Shown piece by piece: positions 26,101 through 35,428 of a stretch of DNA of 64,000 nt (its first letter is position 1; each line of letters opens with the position of its first letter). The translations under genes were made by a program, and so were the position numbers. Origin of the DNA: CAZHHH01 sp052400685 (GTDB taxonomy: Bacteria > Bacteroidota > Bacteroidia > Bacteroidales > Marinilabiliaceae); NCBI GenBank assembly GCA_052400685.1, contig JBQTGJ010000001.1; one strand, given 5' to 3'. Below the pieces are notes generated by a model. The model did not search any database. It saw only the letters and a list, made by a program, of their open reading frames with translations, and was not told where the DNA came from.

Positions 26101-26649
26101 ATGAAAATGAAGGAAGAATTCACACTTACCGTATTTTCGGAAAACCGTGTGGGGCTGCTCAGTCAGATTACCAACGTTTTTACGCGACGCCATCTTAATA
26201 TAGAAAGCCTTACAACCTCCGAATCGGCTATTGCCGGTATTCATAAGTTTACCATTGAAACTTATAGCACCCGCGATGAAATTGAAAAGGTTGCCGGCCA
26301 GATTGAGAAGAAAATCGATGTCATTAAAGTTTATTTTTATACTATCGATGAGATTATTCATCAGGAGGTTGCGCTTTATAAGGTAAATGCCGAATCGTTG
26401 CTCAATGGCAACGAAATAGAACAACTGGTTCGGAAATATGGCGCACGCATACTTGAAGTGACAAAGGAATATGCCGTGATTGAAAAAACAGGGCACAAGG
26501 GTGAAACACAGGAATTATTTGAGAAACTGGATAAGTTTGGCGTTTCTCAATTTACACGTTCAGGCCGTATTGCAATTACCAAAGCTAAAACGGAATTTCT
26601 GGATTCATACCTACGCAAAATTAGTGAGGAACAATCAGAATTGAATTAA
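26101..26649 (+). CDS. ilvN: Acetolactate synthase, small (regulatory) subunit
   Basis: 182 residues. N-terminal ACT domain (FTLTVFSENRVGLLSQITNVFTRR ... about 5-78) that binds valine for feedback inhibition, then the AHAS small-subunit C-terminal domain (about 85-165), which activates the large subunit. It lies directly after ilvB. The length is close to that of the valine-sensitive IlvH-type subunits. The naming ilvN or ilvH is arbitrary here. Confidence 0.93.
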   Translation: MKMKEEFTLTVFSENRVGLLSQITNVFTRRHLNIESLTTSESAIAGIHKFTIETYSTRDEIEKVAGQIEKKIDVIKVYFYTIDEIIHQEVALYKVNAESLLNGNEIEQLVRKYGARILEVTKEYAVIEKTGHKGETQELFEKLDKFGVSQFTRSGRIAITKAKTEFLDSYLRKISEEQSELN

Positions 26650-26683
26650 TAGATTAGCTTATCATATTTAATTAATCATAGTT

Positions 26684-27730
26684 ATGGCAAAAATTAATTT
26701 CGGTGGTACCGAAGAAAATGTAGTTACCAGGGAAGAGTTTCCTTTGGAAAAAGCACGCGAGGTGCTGAAAGATGAAGTGATTGCTGTTATTGGTTACGGC
26801 GTGCAAGGCCCTGGCCAGTCGCTGAACCTGAAAGACAATGGCTTTAACGTTATTGTTGGCCAGCGTAAAGATTCAAAATCATGGGACAAGGCCGTTGCCG
26901 ACGGCTGGGTGCCGGGAAAAACACTCTTCCCCATTGAAGAGGCGCTCGACAAAGGAACTATTATTCAATATTTATTGTCTGATGCTGGTCAGATCTCTGT
27001 ATGGCCTACCGTTCAGAAATATCTGAAGCCCGGCAAAGCACTGTATTTCTCTCATGGCTTTGGTATTACCTATAAGGAGCGTACTGGTATTGTTCCTCCC
27101 GCCGATGTGGATGTGATCCTGATTGCCCCCAAAGGTTCAGGAACCAGCCTTCGTCGTATGTTCTTGCAAGGTCGCGGGTTAAATTCAAGCTATGCTATTT
27201 TTCAGGATGCCACGGGTAAAGCCAAAGAACGCGTTATTGCTTTAGGTATTGGTGTTGGTAGTGGTTATTTGTTTGAAACAACATTTAAAAGAGAAGTTTA
27301 CAGCGATCTTACCGGTGAACGTGGTACTCTTATGGGCGCTATTCAGGGTATTTTTGCTGCACAATACGAGGTGTTACGTAAGAACGGACATACCCCTTCC
27401 GAAGCTTTTAATGAAACCATTGAAGAGTTGACCCAAAGTTTGATGCCTTTAGTGGCTGAAAACGGTATGGATTGGATGTATGCCAACTGTTCAACCACCG
27501 CTCAGCGTGGTGCTTTGGACTGGTGGAAGAAATTCCGTGATGCTTCTCTTCCTGTATTTACGGAGCTGTATAGCGAAGTGGCCAAGGGAAATGAAGCTCA
27601 GCGTTCCATTGATTCCAATAGTCAGTCTGATTATCGTGTGAAACTGGATGCTGAACTCAAAGAATTACGTGATTCGGAAATGTGGCAGGCCGGTGTTGCC
27701 GTGCGTAAGCTGCGTCCCGAAAATCAATAA
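26684..27730 (+). CDS. ilvC: Ketol-acid reductoisomerase (NADP+)
   Basis: Isomerises and reduces acetolactate or acetohydroxybutyrate with NADPH and Mg2+. 348 residues, class I. Rossmann loop IAVIGYGVQGPGQSLNLKD (GxGxxG type), followed by VGQRKDSKSWDKA, the cofactor-specificity loop, then the knotted C-terminal helical domain with the metal-binding acidic residues (SDLTGERGTLMGAIQG, NETIEELTQSLMPL). A hairpin with arms AGAGATCC / GGATCTCT lies directly after the gene. Confidence 0.96.
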   Translation: MAKINFGGTEENVVTREEFPLEKAREVLKDEVIAVIGYGVQGPGQSLNLKDNGFNVIVGQRKDSKSWDKAVADGWVPGKTLFPIEEALDKGTIIQYLLSDAGQISVWPTVQKYLKPGKALYFSHGFGITYKERTGIVPPADVDVILIAPKGSGTSLRRMFLQGRGLNSSYAIFQDATGKAKERVIALGIGVGSGYLFETTFKREVYSDLTGERGTLMGAIQGIFAAQYEVLRKNGHTPSEAFNETIEELTQSLMPLVAENGMDWMYANCSTTAQRGALDWWKKFRDASLPVFTELYSEVAKGNEAQRSIDSNSQSDYRVKLDAELKELRDSEMWQAGVAVRKLRPENQ

Positions 27731-27736
27731 TTTTTT

Positions 27737-27770
27737 AGAGATCCTGAGGGCATACACCTTTGGGATCTCT
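27737..27770 (+). terminator. Intercistronic hairpin between ilvC and leuA
   Basis: AGAGATCC (27737-27744) pairs with GGATCTCT (27763-27770). Only a weak T-run follows, and the operon continues, so it may be a partial terminator, mRNA-stability or processing hairpin. Its loop contains CATACA, as does the hairpin at 31523-31550. Confidence 0.45.
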
Positions 27771-27842
27771 TACACCTTTTGATTTTTTGCATCACTTTTT
27801 CTTACCAATTTTATCCGGGTATCCGGACTAAAAGAGACAAAT

Positions 27843-29342
27843 ATGAGCAACAACAAAGTCTATATTTTTGACACCACCTTACGCGATGGCGAGCAGGTAC
27901 CCGGATGTCAGCTGAATACCATTGAAAAAATTGAAGTGGCTCGTCAGTTGGAAAAACTGGGTGTGGACGTCATTGAAGCCGGATTTCCGGTCTCCAGTCC
28001 GGGTGATTTTAACTCGGTCGTCGAAATATCAAAAGCCGTATCCAATCCTACTATTTGTGCTTTAACCCGTGCCGTTAAAAAGGATATTGAAGTGGCCGCT
28101 GATGCCCTTAAGTTTGCTAAACGTGGCCGCATTCATACCGGTATAGGAACGTCGCCATATCATATTTTCAGTAAACTCAACTCAAACCCTGAGGCCATTA
28201 TCGAAAGGGCTGTTGAAGCGGTGAAATATGCTAAAAAATTTGTTGAGGATGTTGAATTTTATGCCGAAGATGCCGGCCGGTCTGATAATGAATATCTGGC
28301 CAGAGTTATCGAAGCGGTTATAAAAGCAGGGGCTACTGTTGTCAACATTCCCGATACAACCGGTTATTGTTTGCCGGCCGAGTATGGTGAAAAAATTGCT
28401 TATCTGGTTAATAATGTACCCAATATCGATAAAGCCATTATTTCAACTCATTGTCATAACGATTTAGGTATGGCTACCGCCAATACTATTTCAGGAATCA
28501 TCAATGGCGCCCGCCAGGTTGAGGTGACTATGAATGGCATTGGCGAACGCGCCGGAAATACCTCGCTCGAAGAAGTGGTTATGACGCTTAAATGTCATCA
28601 CGATCTGGCATTGGAAACGGGTATCGATTCCAAACAAATCATGAAGACTTCCGGTTTGGTGTCTACACTGATGCGTATGCCTATCCAGCCAAACAAGGCT
28701 ATTGTTGGTCGTAATGCTTTTGCTCATTCTTCGGGCATTCATCAGGATGGCGTACTGAAGAGTCGTGAGAATTACGAAATAATTGATCCTGTTGATGTTG
28801 GGGTTAAAGAATCATCCATCGTTCTTACTGCCCGCAGCGGACGTGCTGCTCTTAAGCATCGTTTGAGCGTTTTGGGCTATGAATTGGAACCTTCGCAACT
28901 GGACAGCACATATAATAAGTTTCTCGATTTGGCCGACCGGAAGAAAGATATCACCGATGAGGATCTGGAAATTTTGATTGGTCATGAACATAAAACGGAT
29001 AAGCAGTCGCTCAAGTTGGTTTCATTGCAGGTTATGTGTGGTTTGTCTATTATTCCCACTGCAACTGTTCAGGTCAGTTTTAATGGCGATGTGTTTACCG
29101 AAACGGCTTCGGGTAACGGACCTATCGATGCCGCTTTTACGGCTGTTAAAGCTTTGACAAAACGGCGTGTGCGATTGGAAGAGTTTCTTATTCAGGCTAT
29201 TACCCGCGGTAGCGACGACCTTGGTAAGGTACATGTACAAGTGGAGCATCAGGGCCATATTTATTATGGTTTTGCGGCTCATACCGATATTGTCACCGCT
29301 TCGGTGGAAGCCTTTTTGGATGCATTGAGCAAAATATTGTAA
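27843..29342 (+). CDS. leuA: 2-isopropylmalate synthase
   Basis: The committed step of leucine synthesis: acetyl-CoA plus 2-ketoisovalerate. 499 residues. TIM barrel with FDTTLRDGEQVPGCQLN (metal-binding Asp), STHCHNDLGMATAN (His-x-His metal ligands) and GNTSLEEVV. HSSGIHQDGVLK follows the barrel. The C-terminal LeuA dimer domain (about 385-499, TATVQVSFNGDVFTETASGNGPIDAAF) binds leucine for feedback inhibition. A second synthase paralogue is encoded four genes downstream. Confidence 0.95.
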   Translation: MSNNKVYIFDTTLRDGEQVPGCQLNTIEKIEVARQLEKLGVDVIEAGFPVSSPGDFNSVVEISKAVSNPTICALTRAVKKDIEVAADALKFAKRGRIHTGIGTSPYHIFSKLNSNPEAIIERAVEAVKYAKKFVEDVEFYAEDAGRSDNEYLARVIEAVIKAGATVVNIPDTTGYCLPAEYGEKIAYLVNNVPNIDKAIISTHCHNDLGMATANTISGIINGARQVEVTMNGIGERAGNTSLEEVVMTLKCHHDLALETGIDSKQIMKTSGLVSTLMRMPIQPNKAIVGRNAFAHSSGIHQDGVLKSRENYEIIDPVDVGVKESSIVLTARSGRAALKHRLSVLGYELEPSQLDSTYNKFLDLADRKKDITDEDLEILIGHEHKTDKQSLKLVSLQVMCGLSIIPTATVQVSFNGDVFTETASGNGPIDAAFTAVKALTKRRVRLEEFLIQAITRGSDDLGKVHVQVEHQGHIYYGFAAHTDIVTASVEAFLDALSKIL

Positions 29343-29459
29343 TGAAAAGCCATTCAAAGACAGGCCCGGGACGATTGTCATTATAGGAGAATTGGTGGAG
29401 TCTGTTTTAATCCTGGCGTTAAAAGATAGTATAGAAATAATCATTAAAATTAGAATACA

Positions 29460-30860
29460 TTGGCTGGAAAAACACTTTTCGACAAAATCTGGGAAAAACA
29501 CGTTGTGGACAACGTGGCAGGAGGTCCCAGTGTATTGTATATTGATCGTCATTTGGTTCATGAAGTAACCAGCCCGCAGGCTTTTGGTGGGTTGAAGGCG
29601 AGAGGGATTAAGGTGCGACGCCCTGATAAAACCGTAGCGACGCCCGACCATAATATTCCTACCATGGAGCAACACCTCCCTATCCATGATGAATTAAGCC
29701 GTTTTCAGGTTAACAAGTTGAAAGAAAATTGCGAAGCCTATGGCGTACAGATGTATGGGCTGAATCATCCGTATAATGGTATTGTGCATGTTATCGGACC
29801 GGAACTGGGCATTACCCAACCCGGTATGACCATTGTTTGCGGAGACAGTCACACCTCTACGCATGGTGCTTTTGGCAGTATCGCTTTTGGTATTGGTACC
29901 AGCGAGGTTGAAATGGTCCTGGCAACACAATGTCTGATGCAGACCCGCCCTAAAACCATGCGTATCAGTGTTGAAGGTCAACTGAAAAAAGGGGTGTTAG
30001 CTAAAGATATTGTTCTTTATATTATCTCACAGATTTCAACGGGTGGTGCCACTGGTTATTTTGTCGAATTTGCCGGCTCTGCTATTCGTAGCCTGTCGAT
30101 GGAAGGACGTATGACCATTTGTAATATGAGTATTGAGATGGGAGCCAGGGGTGGCATGATTGCGCCTGACGACACTACCATTGAATATGTAAAAGGACGT
30201 GAGTTTGCTCCCAAAGGAACAGAATGGGATAAGAAAGTGGCCGAATGGAAACAGTTGCCATCTGATGCCGATGCTGTTTTCGACAAGGAGTTAACTTTCA
30301 AAGCGGAAGATATTGAACCCATGATTACCTATGGAACCAATCCCGGTATGGGCATTGGCGTTTCTCATCATATTCCGGAAGTGAAGGATATTGAAGCTGC
30401 GACTCAGACAACTTTCAAAAAATCGTTGGCTTATATGGGCTTCGACGCCGGTGATGCCATGATTGGGAAGAAAGTGGATTATGTTTTTGTGGGGAGTTGT
30501 ACCAATGGTCGTATTGAGGATTTGCGCTTGTTTGCCCAATTTGTTAAAGGCAAAAAGAAAGCGGATAATATTACGGCATGGATTGTTCCGGGTAGTAAGC
30601 AAGTTGAAAAACAAGCTGAAGAAGAAGGTTTGCGGGAAGTTCTCGAAGAAGCCGGTTTTTATTTGCGTCAGCCCGGCTGTTCGGCTTGTTTGGCCATGAA
30701 CGACGACAAAATTCCGGAAGGTAAGTACGCTGTTTCTACGTCTAACCGAAATTTTGAGGGCCGACAGGGCCCCGGCGCTCGTACAATGCTGGCCAGTCCT
30801 CTTACGGCTGCTGCAACGGCTATTAAAGGCGTAATCACCGACCCCCGGTCGATGCTTTAG
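29460..30860 (+). CDS. leuC: 3-isopropylmalate dehydratase, large subunit
   Basis: An aconitase-family enzyme that isomerises 2- to 3-isopropylmalate with LeuD. 466 residues. MAGKTLFDKIWEKHVV is the family N-terminus, and the only codon in place is TTG at 29460, so the start is non-ATG. The Fe-S ligands lie in VGSCTNGR and GCSACLAMN; GDSHTSTHGAFGSIAFGIGTSE is the substrate/cluster loop. Operon gene between leuA (117 bp gap) and leuD. Confidence 0.96.
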   Translation: MAGKTLFDKIWEKHVVDNVAGGPSVLYIDRHLVHEVTSPQAFGGLKARGIKVRRPDKTVATPDHNIPTMEQHLPIHDELSRFQVNKLKENCEAYGVQMYGLNHPYNGIVHVIGPELGITQPGMTIVCGDSHTSTHGAFGSIAFGIGTSEVEMVLATQCLMQTRPKTMRISVEGQLKKGVLAKDIVLYIISQISTGGATGYFVEFAGSAIRSLSMEGRMTICNMSIEMGARGGMIAPDDTTIEYVKGREFAPKGTEWDKKVAEWKQLPSDADAVFDKELTFKAEDIEPMITYGTNPGMGIGVSHHIPEVKDIEAATQTTFKKSLAYMGFDAGDAMIGKKVDYVFVGSCTNGRIEDLRLFAQFVKGKKKADNITAWIVPGSKQVEKQAEEEGLREVLEEAGFYLRQPGCSACLAMNDDKIPEGKYAVSTSNRNFEGRQGPGARTMLASPLTAAATAIKGVITDPRSML

Positions 30861-30914
30861 CGGCAGATGGTTTTAATTACTTGAATGATTCATTTTTCAA
30901 AAAGAATAAGAAAT

Positions 30915-31505
30915 ATGCCAATAGATAAATTTGTTACACTCGAATCGAGTTGCGTTCCATTGCCGATCGAGAATGTTGACACCGACCAGATCATCCCGGC
31001 CCGTTTTCTGAAAGCTACCACCCGTGAAGGGTTTGGCGATAACTTGTTTTGCGACTGGCGGTACGATAAGAATGGAAAGCCAAAACCGGATTTTATTCTG
31101 AATCAGTCAACTTATTCGGGAGCCATACTGGTAGGTGGTAAAAATTTTGGTAGCGGCTCCAGTCGCGAACATGCCGCCTGGGCTATCTACGGATATGGAT
31201 TCAGAGTGGTAGTATCCAGCTTTTTTGCCGATATCTTCAAGAATAATGCCCTTAACAACGGTTTGTTGCCCGTTCAGGTTTCCGATCAGTTTTTGGCTAA
31301 ATTATTTGAAGCCATCGAAGCCAATCCGGCTGTTAAAGTTAAAGTGGATTTGGAAGCTCAGACAATTAGCATTCCGTCTTTAAATCTTTCCGAAGACTTT
31401 GATATCACGCCTTATAAAAAGGAATGCTTGATTAACGGATACGACGATATTGATTATCTGTTAAGCATTAAAAATAAAATTGAAGCCTGGGAAGTTAATG
31501 CCTGA
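30915..31505 (+). CDS. leuD: 3-isopropylmalate dehydratase, small subunit
   Basis: 196 residues from MPIDKFVTLESSC; an upstream Met at 30885 adds ten unrelated residues. The swivelling domain is complete: NVDTDQIIPARFLK, LVGGKNFGSGSSREHAAWAI and FKNNALNNGLLPV are signature segments. It pairs with leuC, whose stop is 55 bp upstream. Confidence 0.95.
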   Translation: MPIDKFVTLESSCVPLPIENVDTDQIIPARFLKATTREGFGDNLFCDWRYDKNGKPKPDFILNQSTYSGAILVGGKNFGSGSSREHAAWAIYGYGFRVVVSSFFADIFKNNALNNGLLPVQVSDQFLAKLFEAIEANPAVKVKVDLEAQTISIPSLNLSEDFDITPYKKECLINGYDDIDYLLSIKNKIEAWEVNA

Positions 31506-31522
31506 GCTTCATAATGGTTCGT

Positions 31523-31550
31523 AATCCCGGAGCATACAGACTTCGGGGTT
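31523..31550 (+). terminator. Intercistronic hairpin after leuD
   Basis: AATCCCG (31523-31529) pairs with CGGGGTT (31544-31550, one G-U pair), with an inner AG/CT step. No U-run follows. The loop again carries CATACA, like the hairpin after ilvC. Confidence 0.4.
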
Positions 31551-31583
31551 ATTGCCATAAATTTCGTTTGAAATTCTTATATC

Positions 31584-33125
31584 ATGATGAAGAACACCAT
31601 TGAAGTAATGGACACCACCTTGCGGGACGGTGAACAAACCACAGGCGTCTCTTTTAGTGAGTCTGAAAAATTGGCCATTGCCAGACTTTTGTTGGATGAG
31701 CTGAAAGTAAATCGTATTGAAGTGGCTTCCGCTCGTGTGTCCGACGGGGAATTCAGATCCGTTAAAAGAATTACAGAATGGGCTCAGAAAAATAATCATC
31801 TTGAAAAGATTGAGATTTTGGGTTTTGTTGATCAGACGGTTTCGCTCGACTGGATAACCGAAGCGGGCGGTAGGGTCCTCAATTTGCTGACCAAAGGTTC
31901 TTTAAAACATTTGGAAGGGCAATTGCGAAAAACACCCGATGAACATTTGGCGGAGATTCAGTTTGTGATTGATGAGGCCGCCAGGCGTGACATTATCGTT
32001 AATGTATATCTGGAGGATTGGTCCAATGGTATGTTGAGCTCCATCGATTATGTTTATTACATGGTTGATTACCTCAGTAAAGCCAATGTTAAAAGAATTA
32101 TGTTACCCGATACTTTGGGTATTTTAAATCCTGATCAGACCTTTACGTTTTGTAAAGCAATGACCGATCGGTATCCTCATGTTCATTTTGATTTTCACGC
32201 CCATAACGATTATGATTTTTCGGTGGCCAATGCATATATGGCTGTCAGAGCGGGTGTGAGAGGTGTGCATACCACCGTTAATGGGTTGGGTGAGAGGGCC
32301 GGGAATGCGCCTATGGCCAGTGTGTTGGGTATGATGAATGATCATCTCAAGATTAACAATACTTTAAATGAGCATAGTCTCACTCATGTGTCGCGGATGG
32401 TAGAATCGTTTAGCAGTATTCGTATTCCTGCCAATAAGCCGCTCACTGGCGAATATGTGTTTACACAATGTAGTGGCGTTCATGCCGACGGCGATAATAA
32501 GGACAACCTTTATTTTAATGAGTTGATGCCCGAACGTTTTGGCCGGGTTAGACAATACGCATTGGGTAAAACATCCGGTAAAGCAAACATCTTAAAAAAT
32601 CTTCAGGAGCTGGGCATAGAACTTAATGCCACTGATTTGAAAAAAGTGACCCAGCGCGTTATTGAATTGGGTGATAAAAAAGAGTCGGTGTCAGCCGAAG
32701 ATTTGCCTTATATCATTTCCGACGTCTTAAAAACAGGCGATGCCAAAGAAAATATAAAATTGCTGAATTATAGTTTGAATTTGGTGCGTGGCATGCGGCC
32801 GTTGGCGAGCATTAAAATTCAGATCAATAAAAATATTTATGCTGAGACAGCCGTCGGTGATGGCCAGTACGATGCTTTTATGAAAGCCCTGTGGAAAATT
32901 TATGAGCGATTGGATAAAACGCATCCGGTACTCGCTGACTATTGGGTTTCTATTCCTCCCGGCGGTAAGACCGATGCGTTGGTCGAAACGGTTATTACCT
33001 GGAAAAGTAACGATTATGAATTTAAAACACGTGGTTTGGATGCCGACCAGACTGAAGCCGCTATTAAGGCGACGTTGAAAATGCTTAATATCGTCGAGAA
33101 CAGCGATTTCAAAATAAAAAAATAG
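31584..33125 (+). CDS. Citramalate synthase-like / 2-isopropylmalate synthase paralogue
   Basis: 513 residues of the HMG-CoA-lyase-like/LeuA family: MDTTLRDGEQTTGVSFSESE (metal-binding Asp), FDFHAHNDYDFSVAN (HxH ligands), NGLGERAGN, and a C-terminal regulatory dimer domain (about 385-505). It differs clearly from the leuA product in the same operon. Paralogues of this type in Bacteroidota are often annotated as (R)-citramalate synthase, which condenses pyruvate and acetyl-CoA to start a threonine-independent route to isoleucine. LeuCD and LeuB, encoded on both sides, perform the next steps of that route. A second leucine-specific isozyme is the alternative. Confidence 0.75.
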   Translation: MMKNTIEVMDTTLRDGEQTTGVSFSESEKLAIARLLLDELKVNRIEVASARVSDGEFRSVKRITEWAQKNNHLEKIEILGFVDQTVSLDWITEAGGRVLNLLTKGSLKHLEGQLRKTPDEHLAEIQFVIDEAARRDIIVNVYLEDWSNGMLSSIDYVYYMVDYLSKANVKRIMLPDTLGILNPDQTFTFCKAMTDRYPHVHFDFHAHNDYDFSVANAYMAVRAGVRGVHTTVNGLGERAGNAPMASVLGMMNDHLKINNTLNEHSLTHVSRMVESFSSIRIPANKPLTGEYVFTQCSGVHADGDNKDNLYFNELMPERFGRVRQYALGKTSGKANILKNLQELGIELNATDLKKVTQRVIELGDKKESVSAEDLPYIISDVLKTGDAKENIKLLNYSLNLVRGMRPLASIKIQINKNIYAETAVGDGQYDAFMKALWKIYERLDKTHPVLADYWVSIPPGGKTDALVETVITWKSNDYEFKTRGLDADQTEAAIKATLKMLNIVENSDFKIKK

Positions 33126-33141
33126 TTTAAAACATAGCAAA

Positions 33142-34209
33142 ATGAAGCTAAATATAGCAGTTTTGGCCGGTGATGGTATCGGCCCTGAAATTATTGAGCA
33201 GGCCTTGAAGGTGACCAAAGCCGTTTGTGTCAAATTTGGTCATGAGTTACAATACAAACATGCTATTACCGGGGCATGTGCCATCGATAAGGTGGGCGAT
33301 CCTTATCCCGCTGCGACGCACCAGCTTTGTATGGATAGTGATGCCGTTTTGTTTGGTGCCATTGGCGACCCGAAATTCGACAATGATCCGACAGCCAAAG
33401 TGCGGCCCGAGCAGGGGTTGTTGCGTATGCGTAAACAGTTGGGTTTGTATGCCAATCTGCGCCCCGTTGAGACGTTTGAGTCATTGCTCCACAAATCACC
33501 ATTGCGTCAGGACCTGGTGAAAGGGGCTAATTTTATGTGTATCCGTGAGCTGACCGGCGGCATTTACTTTGGCGAAAAAGGTCGAAGTGAAGATGGTAAT
33601 ATGGCGTATGATAATTGCGTGTATCACCGCGATGAAATTGAGCGTATACTGAAGTTGGGGTTTGAATATGCTATGAAGCGCCGAAAAAAACTGACGGTGG
33701 TCGATAAAGCCAATGTACTTGAGAGTTCTCGCTTGTGGCGCCAGATAGCACAGGAAATGGCCCCTCAATATCCTGAAGTGGAAACCGAATATATGTTTGT
33801 GGATAATGCTGCTATGCGCATCATTCAATGGCCTAAAAGTTTTGATGTAATGGTCACTGAAAATATGTTTGGAGATATTTTAACCGACGAAGCTTCTGTT
33901 ATTACCGGTTCTTTGGGCCTTTTGCCTTCTGCGTCAATTGGTTTGCATACCAGTGTGTTTGAGCCAATCCATGGATCATATCCTCAGGCTGCCGGTAAAA
34001 ACATTGCGAATCCAATAGCTACAGTGCTTTCGGCGGCAATGATGTTTGAGTATGCCTTTAATTTGACCGACGAAGGGGCGCTAATACGAAAAGCCGTAAC
34101 GGCTTCTCTCGAAGCTGGTGTCGTCACTGAAGATATTGCCGGTGACGGTAAAAGTTATAAGACTTCTGAAGTGGGTGACTGGCTCACGGATTATGTTGCT
34201 AACAATTAA
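33142..34209 (+). CDS. leuB: 3-isopropylmalate dehydrogenase
   Basis: NAD-dependent oxidative decarboxylation of 3-isopropylmalate. 355 residues. VLAGDGIGPEII at the N-terminus, the substrate loop LGLYANLRPV, the catalytic Tyr/Lys region (MCIRELTGGIYFGEKGR; VVDKANVLESSRLWR), the metal-binding FGDILTDEASVITGSLGLLPSAS, and the NAD-binding EPIHGSYPQAAGKNIANPIA. Last gene of the operon, 16 bp after the preceding stop, closed by a terminator. Confidence 0.97.
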   Translation: MKLNIAVLAGDGIGPEIIEQALKVTKAVCVKFGHELQYKHAITGACAIDKVGDPYPAATHQLCMDSDAVLFGAIGDPKFDNDPTAKVRPEQGLLRMRKQLGLYANLRPVETFESLLHKSPLRQDLVKGANFMCIRELTGGIYFGEKGRSEDGNMAYDNCVYHRDEIERILKLGFEYAMKRRKKLTVVDKANVLESSRLWRQIAQEMAPQYPEVETEYMFVDNAAMRIIQWPKSFDVMVTENMFGDILTDEASVITGSLGLLPSASIGLHTSVFEPIHGSYPQAAGKNIANPIATVLSAAMMFEYAFNLTDEGALIRKAVTASLEAGVVTEDIAGDGKSYKTSEVGDWLTDYVANN

Positions 34210-34221
34210 TATCGGTCTCAT

Positions 34222-34255
34222 CCCGGCAGGTTTTTTGTATCTGTCGGGTTTTTTT
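34222..34255 (+). terminator. Terminator of the ilv-leu operon
   Basis: CCCGGCAG / CTGTCGGG (34222-34229 with 34241-34248, one G-U pair), 11-nt loop and seven T. Confidence 0.85.
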
Positions 34256-34286
34256 ATTTTAAGCCTGTTATATTTGTATTATTAAC

Positions 34287-35375
34287 ATGATGATTATGAT
34301 TCGTCTTTTACAGGCTTTTGTGTTTTTATTGTTGCTTACGGCTTGCGGAAGCCGAACAGAAACACCTCCGTTGTCAGGTATTTTATGGGGTGGAGAAGGT
34401 AACCGGATAATTTTACAATCGGTTTCTGATTCCTTATTGGTTAACGATACGCTGTTGATAAATCATGTTGGCGAGTTTCAATGGCGTCCTGATACAGTGA
34501 TTCCAGGTCTCTATAAGTTGTCGAAATATACTGGACAAAGTGCCATTGTTGTTTTGGACGGGATTGAACCCGTCGTATTGGATGGTCAATATTTCAATTT
34601 CCCGGAACTACTATCTGTTAATGGACCAGTGCCTTCCGATGGTTTTTTGCACATCGATAAACTGGCTGTTAGCTGGCGTCAGGCACTTGAAAGTGAAATT
34701 GTTGCAACGGTAGATTCTAACTGGATTCCCAATAGAGCCAGGGTAGCACTTCTTCATCATAAATTAGATTCTATTGATCAGAACTATCATGCGTTGGTGT
34801 TCCCGCAAAATGGCCATCCTTTGTCACAAATGTATGCATTATTGCAAACTGCCGGGAACCGGCATCTTTACCATTTAATCGCCGATAGTGTTTTGTTTGT
34901 CTCTGTGACTCATGCATTACAGCCTTATTCTTATTTAACGGAAGTGAAACATTTCCTTCGGAAAACCGAGAATTTGAAAAAGGTGCTTTATAGCCGGCAA
35001 CGATTGGTACCTGGCGCCTTGTTTCCTGATTTACCTATTAACGATAGTCTGAATTTTTCAGATTTAAGGGGCCAGATGGCCTATCTGGAGATATCGGATG
35101 CGAGCCGACAAAAGGGCCCCTCTTTTATTTCGAATCGCAACGACAGTCTGGTCTCTGTGCGTATTCTTTTTGATACCATTTCTGCATTGTCACCCAAAGG
35201 GTGGGATTATAGCAGCTGGAAAATTAAAGAGAATGACCGTGTCAGAATGACCAATGATTTAGGGCTTATTCAACTGCCGTCTAATTTTGTGATTGATACT
35301 TCCGGGGTTATTATAGCCCGCGATGTTTGGAATAGTCAGCTTGGGGCGGTGCTGGAACAATTAGTGAAAAAATAA
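34287..35375 (+). CDS. DUF4369/thioredoxin-like lipoprotein, strongly degenerate
   Basis: 362 residues. Lipoprotein signal (FVFLLLLTACG, cysteine about 20). The N-terminal part (about 25-120) resembles the DUF4369 beta domain that precedes TlpA-type thioredoxins in Bacteroidota. The C-terminal 130 residues (PGALFPDLPINDSLNFSDLRGQ ... LPSNFVIDTSGVIIARD) follow the thioredoxin pattern, with the cis-Pro-like QLPSNFVID, but there is no W-C-x-x-C motif at all. It is paired with a similar gene 53 bp downstream. Probably a periplasm-facing binding or scaffold protein without redox activity. Confidence 0.65.
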   Translation: MMIMIRLLQAFVFLLLLTACGSRTETPPLSGILWGGEGNRIILQSVSDSLLVNDTLLINHVGEFQWRPDTVIPGLYKLSKYTGQSAIVVLDGIEPVVLDGQYFNFPELLSVNGPVPSDGFLHIDKLAVSWRQALESEIVATVDSNWIPNRARVALLHHKLDSIDQNYHALVFPQNGHPLSQMYALLQTAGNRHLYHLIADSVLFVSVTHALQPYSYLTEVKHFLRKTENLKKVLYSRQRLVPGALFPDLPINDSLNFSDLRGQMAYLEISDASRQKGPSFISNRNDSLVSVRILFDTISALSPKGWDYSSWKIKENDRVRMTNDLGLIQLPSNFVIDTSGVIIARDVWNSQLGAVLEQLVKK

Positions 35376-35428
35376 CTTATCTTTAGGATTTTTTACCATT
35401 ACTGCTAAACTTCAATATTGTTATTATC

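Noticed and set aside
25822..26496. 224-codon minus-strand ORF across ilvB/ilvN
   Set aside because: Spans the end of ilvB and most of ilvN on the opposite strand; both are certain genes.
29022..29687. 221-codon minus-strand ORF across the leuA-leuC junction
   Set aside because: Overlaps two certain genes and has no recognisable domain.
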